Of a DNA stretch of 24,715 nucleotides, positions 20,401-24,715 are shown piece by piece. Within the stretch, counting starts at the first letter, position 1. Each line of letters begins with the position of its first letter. The DNA is from a virus. Both the position numbers and the translations under genes were made by a program. The notes below the pieces were generated by a model. The model was not told the DNA's origin and ran no database searches. It saw only the letters and a program-made list of their open reading frames with translations. The stretch is taken from IMG/VR virus record IMGVR_UViG_3300027880_000021, positions 1-24,715 of that record; one strand, written 5' to 3'.

Positions 20401-22402
20401 CCACCGGGCATGGGTGGAGGCGTACGCCAACCAGGTCGAGGCGTACACCGGCGGCATCGACGGGGTCAAGCAGGCGTTCCTCGATCTGTCCGAGAAGGCC
20501 GACGACGCCCAGGTGCAGAAGCTCCTCGACCAGATCCCCGAGGCGCGGCGCTCCCCCGTCCACGGCGCCGAGACCGAGCAGCTCCAGGCCCGCTCCCCTA
20601 TCAACCAGCTCATCAACGGCTTCGTCGACAACGCCTTTGAGATCCTCGGCACGATGGCCACCGACAGCCTGTCCCGCAACCCGACGTTCGCCCGGTTCTA
20701 CAACGCCGAGGTCCGCCGGCTGTTCTCCACGCTCGCCCCCGGCCAGGTGTCCGGCAAGCTCATCAACAACCTCGAGAACCAGGCCCGTGCCTTCGCGCTG
20801 CGCGAGACCCGCTACCTGCTCTACGACCTCGCCGAGCAGTCCGAGTTCGCTTCCATGACCCGCCTGCTCATGCCCTTCTACAACGCGTGGCAGGAGGTCC
20901 TCACCCGCTGGACCGGCCTGGCGATCGAGAACCCGCTGTTCATCGCTCGAGCCAAGGAGGTCTGGCAGGCGCCCGACCGGCTCGGCTGGACCTACACCGA
21001 CGACCGGGGCAACAACTTCCTGCGCATCCGCATCCCCGGCTTCGCGAAGGCCCTCGTCAACCAGGGCGTGTTCCACTCGGCGCTCGACAGCCAGGGCTAC
21101 ATCTTCCTGGACAAGAAGGGCTTCAACCTCGTCGCGCAGGGCACCCCCGGCTTCGGCCCGATTGTGCAGCTCGGTGTCTCCGAGGCCGTGAAGGCCAACC
21201 CGTCGCTCGAGGACTCGGTCCGCTTCATCATCCCGTTCGGCCCGGTCTCCGGCCCCGTCGACGCCTTCACCCCGCCGTCGGTGAAGCGAGCCCTGGCCGC
21301 CAGCGGCAACGACGAGGGTGGGGCACGCGCCAACGCCCAGGCCCGCATCCTGGTGACGAAGCTCACCCAGATGCAGACCGGCGATCTGCCGATGGTTGAC
21401 TTCTCGGACCCGGCGGCCCGAGCCGAGTTCCTCGAGTCGGTCGACAAGGAGACCGACGCGTTCATGGCGCTGCGGATGTTCACCGGCTACGTCTCGCCGG
21501 TCGCCCCGCTCTACGAGTCGCCCTACAAGCCCTACATCGACATCTACCGGGCGCTGCGCGACGGCGACTACGAACTGGCCCGGCGGATCGGCGGCGAGTT
21601 CGACGTCCCCGGGGTCCAGGGCCTCCCTGCCGAGCCGGCCGCAGGTGATCGCGCCAACACCGCCGACGACGTGTTCCTCAACACCTTCGGCGAGGAGTAC
21701 TTCGCTCTCACCCAGGCGTTCACCGAGTCGGTCAACGGGGTGCCGCCCACCGTGGAGGGCCTCGAGGCCAGCGAACGCTACGGGGACCTCATCACCGCCT
21801 ACCCCGAGTGGGGCGGGGTCATCGCCGGCTACGACGGCGGCGGCACCGCGGCCCAGTTCTCCCGGGCCGTCTACGACCGCCAGATGGCCCGGGGCGAACG
21901 GCGCCGGCTCGAACCCGACGAGATCCTCGACGGCCCCCAGATCCGGCTCGGCTGGGCCCAGTACTCGCGACTCTCCGACCTGCTGGAGACCGTGCGGGTC
22001 GCCCGGGGCCTGCCGAACATGCAGGTCAAGGCGGCCGAAGACCTGCGCCTCATCAAGGACGCGATCGTCACCTCGCTCGCCGCGAAGTATCCGGCCTGGT
22101 ATCAGGAGTACGCCGTCACCGATGCCTCGAAGTGGCAGACCCGCATCGAAGGCGCCCGCGCCCTCACCACCGAGGACAGCCTGTCGGGCCGCCCCGACAT
22201 CGCCGGCCTCGCCGAGTACCTCCGGATCCGCGACGCGATCTCGGCCGTGTTGACCGTCCGGGAGTCGCACAGCCTCGACTCGACCGCGAACCAGGACATC
22301 GCGCTGATGTGGCAGTCCGCGGTCGGGGCCCTCGTCGAGCGCAACCCCGAGTTCGCCGATCTTTACTATAGAAAGTTGGAGCATGACCCTGTTGCCGCTT
22401 GA
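17453..22402 (+). CDS. Very large virion protein, possibly internal or ejected
   Basis: 1649 residues from the GTG at 17453, directly after the preceding TAG. The product is largely helical, with charged helices throughout. It has a Gly/Ala-rich hydrophobic stretch at about 822-850 (AAAAGGLVAGPFGAMAGGAL) that could insert into a membrane, and a segment near 1132-1165 (SMTRLLMPFYNAWQEVLTRW) resembling the PF-N-A motif of large phage polyvalent or internal proteins. Size and place before any tail gene suggest an internal head protein ejected with DNA; a tape-measure role is less likely here. No polymerase, protease or lysozyme motif was found. The last 14 or so codons change codon use abruptly where the HNH gene begins, so the original C-terminus may be altered. 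Confidence 0.7.
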   Translation: MGWGPLDRLHDVVTGVGGAVQAPLGLVWDLTRAPFVDDDVDGILGTINATTMSRTGQLFGNLLGPQEGLGAVIGGIPGREHLRGPVHGIQTGLETAYREGVAEPISTFATATSLASSPSYQEGRGSLETLFDPDTWRVADHIAEHRSPGQAITLAFMAKDILDEEEVERFMGTDLYQSASGTLDALGRLFLSPDVVALKAGGAYRAASLGAARGGLLGSIAERTAPQIGERAERLGQLVESGSGGRLRLAERITAINNAIDRTYERLPSGIQAIVGSERDFTGADISRLERLETTRRQLRTEALADRARRSSDPTEIGVLQNVVESRRASEARIAAGEVAAPSAFRGRLAEALRADIDSYFAAPPRKGVVGQVLSTPGWRRVDDFIETLPTDVDTRAGLIRDRLFPTHHRGDILGRYLAEAQGPAEREAVMRVALGDMRGLEALGRSNYALGQRMTDLMLDQATIRAEPAVMALTPLGGRFTSQMMRLVDPDRVDPLYADWRNYSERLSRIGEEIDGVVTEQVRNERLAQAYGSLPAGPTFARGEQIRNVIKSSSFYQTSRVGKAVRLVSDMRPHHIVNAEDSAADAHLTRMMREAGYDDIAMAQARGQFMALDPVQRGAAFERWVDRSERRILADHGLDDDEIAEILAHAHLGRNQAQSLIRGAKYDAEGRARVRFHDGDEMLDIELPLSVTQLQNTVAVPNFHLLRKHAARYARLKYGDDWRSAITRGASPAWTAKEYGLDALRGVMEVWRPAVLLRPAWTLRVVGDEQLRMMAKFGALSVMLGHRDALHNYMAALKENPIIRRVLRVDSNERLGQRLSTVGAAAAGGLVAGPFGAMAGGALGNKLVRAMADVEEAGWTNVRFGGHSLSGPFGDAGSSAEFYRAHVSARGAVDELFGRHENRFLGALKRDPSRYRTYVWGESDQANAVYRSEWARNLRYQIGQDRMGRQFLAGKSTDEVLDWLDNTMEGRRYAAMVPWRSDHRAWVEAYANQVEAYTGGIDGVKQAFLDLSEKADDAQVQKLLDQIPEARRSPVHGAETEQLQARSPINQLINGFVDNAFEILGTMATDSLSRNPTFARFYNAEVRRLFSTLAPGQVSGKLINNLENQARAFALRETRYLLYDLAEQSEFASMTRLLMPFYNAWQEVLTRWTGLAIENPLFIARAKEVWQAPDRLGWTYTDDRGNNFLRIRIPGFAKALVNQGVFHSALDSQGYIFLDKKGFNLVAQGTPGFGPIVQLGVSEAVKANPSLEDSVRFIIPFGPVSGPVDAFTPPSVKRALAASGNDEGGARANAQARILVTKLTQMQTGDLPMVDFSDPAARAEFLESVDKETDAFMALRMFTGYVSPVAPLYESPYKPYIDIYRALRDGDYELARRIGGEFDVPGVQGLPAEPAAGDRANTADDVFLNTFGEEYFALTQAFTESVNGVPPTVEGLEASERYGDLITAYPEWGGVIAGYDGGGTAAQFSRAVYDRQMARGERRRLEPDEILDGPQIRLGWAQYSRLSDLLETVRVARGLPNMQVKAAEDLRLIKDAIVTSLAAKYPAWYQEYAVTDASKWQTRIEGARALTTEDSLSGRPDIAGLAEYLRIRDAISAVLTVRESHSLDSTANQDIALMWQSAVGALVERNPEFADLYYRKLEHDPVAA

Positions 22403-22829
22403 TCGCAGGGTTCAACGAAAGTTGCGCTCTCTGGGGAAGAAGCGATGCCGCACGTGTAAACGCGTGAAGTTGCTTACGGATTTCCATAGGGCGAGACGAC
22501 AGGGTGGTGGTCACCAATCCTCTTGCAAGACGTGTCAGAACACATTGACCAAGCAGTGGCAACGCTCGGGGAAGTACGGACTTGAACCCGGCGAGTATGA
22601 GGTCATACTCGAACGTCAGAATGGGGTTTGCGGAATCTGCCAAGGGCTTCCAGTGGGGAACCACACGCGCCTTGCCGTCGACCATGACCATCTAACGGGA
22701 CGCATCCGAGGGCTTCTCTGCACAAACTGCAATACGGCACTTGGCAAGTTCCGAGATGACCCCGAACTTCTTCGTCGGGCGATTGCTTGGCTTGCACATA
22801 AGTCGACCGCGCTCCAGGAGTCGTACTAA
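22383..22829 (+). CDS. Free-standing endonuclease VII-like HNH endonuclease
   Basis: 148 residues from an ATG that overlaps the end of the giant gene by 20 nt. Two Cys pairs near the N-terminus (Cys22-x-x-Cys25, Cys48-x-x-Cys51) are followed by the recombination endonuclease VII core: Cys83-x-x-Cys86, DHDH at 100-103 and Cys113-x-x-Cys116 with Asn118 (CTNCNTALGKFRDDPELL). T4 gp49-type enzymes resolve branched DNA, but free-standing copies of this family in structural operons usually act as mobile homing endonucleases. Base composition and codon use (AAG, GTT, TTG, ACA) are clearly less GC-rich than in both neighbours, which points to recent insertion. The stop overlaps the next start (TAATG). 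Confidence 0.9.
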   Translation: MTLLPLDRRVQRKLRSLGKKRCRTCKRVKLLTDFHRARRQGGGHQSSCKTCQNTLTKQWQRSGKYGLEPGEYEVILERQNGVCGICQGLPVGNHTRLAVDHDHLTGRIRGLLCTNCNTALGKFRDDPELLRRAIAWLAHKSTALQESY

Positions 22830-23848
22830 TGCCACCGAACCCGCCCCAGATCCCGCCCGAGCTCGTCGAGCAGCTCAACGAACTCGGTATCGACCCGAAC
22901 GTCCTCATCGAAGGCGGTGGTGGCGGCGGCTCGGGCTTCGACGTCTTCATGGGCGAGATCGGCGTCGACCAGCGCGTCGCCACCCAGTACCGGCCGCCGC
23001 CTCCGCCCCCCGGTGTCGGTGGTCGCCCTGGAGCGTCGCCGCCCGGTCTCGGCGGCCAGATCGGTGCCCCGCAGCCCGGCGGGATGCAGTACTCGACGGT
23101 CGGCCAGCTGCTCCAGCGCTTCTACCGGATGTCGTCATCGCACATGCGGCGCATCCAGGCGCTCCTCTACGCGGGTGGCTTCTACGGTGACATGGACGTC
23201 ACCGATGTCCGCTGGGGCGAAGCCGACGAGGACTCCTTCGCGGCGTGGGCGCAGCTCATCCAGCGCACCGCCCGGTTCAACGCTGCCGGCGAGGACATCA
23301 CCTACACCCAGGTGCTCGACCGGGCCGCCGAATCCGCCGGCCTCGACCCCGAGACCTTCAACGACGTGTTCCGCTCCGGCGACGACGCCGCGCTCGAGGA
23401 CTACCTCGACTCGGAGACCGGCCAGGGTGACCTCATCCAGATCATGCTGTCGGACCCCAACGCGCTGCGGGCCACCGCAGACAGGGCGGCCACCGCGGCC
23501 CTCGGCCGGCGTGCCAACCCCGCCGAGCAGCAGATGATCATTTCGGTCATTCACGACATCCAGCGCCGGGGCCAGACCGCGATCCAGCGGGGCCAGGCGA
23601 CAGCGACGCTCGGGGGCGACTACTCCGGCGCCGTCGACGTGCCCTCAGAGCTCGGTCTCGGCAACGACTTCCCCACCGCGGGCGACAGCGTCGTCGAGTA
23701 CGCCGCCCCCGACGAGGCCGCGACCGCCGAGGCGCTGCTCCGCCAGGAGAACCCCGGCGAGGCCGGCGCCCACGACGTCGCGATCCAGTACGCCAACCTG
23801 CTCCAGATGCTCGGCGCTCCCGTCGACGTGCCCCGGTTGACGGTGTGA
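22829..23848 (+). CDS. Hypothetical virion protein with Pro/Gly-rich N-terminus
   Basis: 339 residues from the ATG at 22829 (TAATG overlap), with GGAG 8 nt upstream. The first 90 residues are Pro/Gly-rich (MPPNPPQIPPELVEQLNELG, then a Gly6 run and a Pro6 run) and likely flexible. The rest is helical and acidic (QLLQRFYRMSSSHMRRIQAL, ALRATADRAATAALGRRANP). Position in the virion block between the giant protein and a lysozyme-like protein suggests a structural or assembly role. No family recognised. Confidence 0.65.
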   Translation: MPPNPPQIPPELVEQLNELGIDPNVLIEGGGGGGSGFDVFMGEIGVDQRVATQYRPPPPPPGVGGRPGASPPGLGGQIGAPQPGGMQYSTVGQLLQRFYRMSSSHMRRIQALLYAGGFYGDMDVTDVRWGEADEDSFAAWAQLIQRTARFNAAGEDITYTQVLDRAAESAGLDPETFNDVFRSGDDAALEDYLDSETGQGDLIQIMLSDPNALRATADRAATAALGRRANPAEQQMIISVIHDIQRRGQTAIQRGQATATLGGDYSGAVDVPSELGLGNDFPTAGDSVVEYAAPDEAATAEALLRQENPGEAGAHDVAIQYANLLQMLGAPVDVPRLTV

Positions 23849-23849
23849 C

Positions 23850-24715
23850 ATGGCCGGCGCCGACGTTCTCGCTGCCGCCGCCTACCAGGCGGGGCTGCGC
23901 GGCCAGGCGCTCATCATGGCCGTCGCCATCGGGCTCGGCGAATCCGGCGGTAACCCCCGGGCCCACAACCCGAACCCGCCCGACGATAGCTACGGCCTGT
24001 GGCAGATCAACATGCTCGGCAGCATGGGCCCGGCGCGCCGCCGGCAGTTCGGGATCAGCTCGAACTCGCAGCTGTACGACCCGGTCATCAACGCCCGGGC
24101 CATGTTCGCCATCTCGTCGGGCGGCTCCAACTGGCGGCCGTGGACCGTCTACACGTCGGGCCGCTACTGGGCGCACCTCGGTGAGGCGACGAACGCGGCG
24201 AACACGGTCACCCGGCGTGGCGGTGGCATCGGCGCGCTGCTGATCCCCCTCGGCGCCTACGCGTCCGGTGGCGGCGGTGGCGGCGGGGGCGGTGGCGGCT
24301 ACGGGGGTGCCGGCCAGGACCTTGGCTACATCAGCCAGGGCACCGACGCGGACCGCGCCAAATCGCTCTACGGCTACCTCGGCTGGTTCGTGGACCACCC
24401 CGAGGTCGGCCCCATCATCCTCCGGGCCGCCCGCGAAGGCTGGGATCAGGCCCGGTTGCAGGGCGCGCTGGCCGGGACCCACTGGTGGCAGGCCACCTCC
24501 GAGTCGGCCCGGCAATGGGACGCGCTGCGTGGCATGGACCCGGCGACCGCGGAACGCCGCGTCGACGAAACCGCCCTGTCGATCGCGATGCAGGCCGGCA
24601 AGTTCGGCGTCGTCATCGTCCAGCCCCGGCTCGCCCAGCTCGCCGTCAAGGCGCTGCGCTTCGGGTGGAACCCCGCCGAGATCCAGCTCGCGATTGCCGC
24701 CGAGATGCGCTACAA
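23850..24715 (+). CDS. Lysozyme-like (transglycosylase-fold) virion protein, 3-prime end cut by window
   Basis: At least 288 residues from the ATG at 23850; the frame is still open at the window end. The N-terminal domain follows the soluble lytic transglycosylase pattern: a leading helix, catalytic Glu31 in ESGGNPRAHN, then YGLWQIN at 48-54. A Gly-rich linker (about ten consecutive Gly near residue 145) leads to a Trp-rich helical segment (EGWDQARLQGALAGTHWWQA) and then further helices. A peptidoglycan hydrolase carried in the virion would help DNA entry through the cell wall. A separate lysis role is less likely because the gene lies in the structural block. The remainder beyond the window is unknown. 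Confidence 0.8.
   Translation, partial: MAGADVLAAAAYQAGLRGQALIMAVAIGLGESGGNPRAHNPNPPDDSYGLWQINMLGSMGPARRRQFGISSNSQLYDPVINARAMFAISSGGSNWRPWTVYTSGRYWAHLGEATNAANTVTRRGGGIGALLIPLGAYASGGGGGGGGGGGYGGAGQDLGYISQGTDADRAKSLYGYLGWFVDHPEVGPIILRAAREGWDQARLQGALAGTHWWQATSESARQWDALRGMDPATAERRVDETALSIAMQAGKFGVVIVQPRLAQLAVKALRFGWNPAEIQLAIAAEMRY

Noticed and set aside
22360-22375. ACTATAG, similar to the end of a T7-type promoter
   Set aside because: Only seven bases match and no single-subunit RNA polymerase gene is visible; most likely chance in the AT-richer insertion boundary.
19130-22384. Open minus-strand frame of over 1000 codons opposite the giant virion gene
   Set aside because: It is the mirror of a high-GC plus-strand gene. 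Composition is Val/Gly/Arg/Leu-rich without motifs, there is no ribosome binding site, and it runs against the operon.

Overview
The window looks like part of the genome of a temperate tailed phage (or its prophage) of a high-GC Gram-positive, most likely actinobacterial, host. Grounds: very high GC with strong third-position G/C bias; many short genes that overlap by 4 nt (ATGA or GTGA); frequent GTG starts; several leaderless-looking starts; and a recognisable virion block of large terminase, portal-like protein, a very large virion-type protein and a lysozyme-like protein. No bacterial housekeeping gene is visible. No major capsid, head-tail connector or tail tube gene is identifiable, so the phage morphotype cannot be called.

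Layout. (1) 1-2192, minus strand: six tightly packed genes, the first of them (in transcription order) an HNH-AP2 homing-endonuclease-like gene. (2) 2193-4360: immunity and integration segment, with a divergent control region, an XRE-type repressor, a tyrosine integrase, a small membrane-anchored protein and a strong hairpin terminator. (3) 4400-5273, minus: three small genes, two of them membrane proteins. (4) 5375-5620, plus: an AlpA/excisionase-like HTH gene behind a perfect 16-bp palindrome. (5) 5625-9912, minus: a twelve-gene operon of small accessory proteins, mostly unrecognised (one LPD29-like). (6) 9913-10356: a 444-bp gene-free divergent region. (7) 10357-12123, plus: a leaderless ribbon-helix-helix gene, a cluster of 24-bp dyad repeats, a CxxC protein whose first codons lie inside the repeats, a DUF6011-like zinc protein and a 36-residue membrane peptide. 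(8) 12155 to the end, plus: the virion block, with a free-standing endonuclease VII-like HNH gene wedged between two structural genes.

How it may work together. The palindrome TCTTGNCAAGA, often followed by CCTGT, recurs beside the repressor, the integrase, the large minus-strand operon and the late genes. In one place it overlaps a plausible -35 box. This is reminiscent of the stoperator network of cluster A mycobacteriophages, whose sites also contain TGTCAAG, and the 2408-2770 repressor is the natural candidate ligand. Separately, the dyad repeats at 10526-10687 lie next to a ribbon-helix-helix protein and could be its operator, a centromere-like site or a replication origin.

All functions come from reading the sequence. 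No database search was run, and the regulatory proposals are inference.
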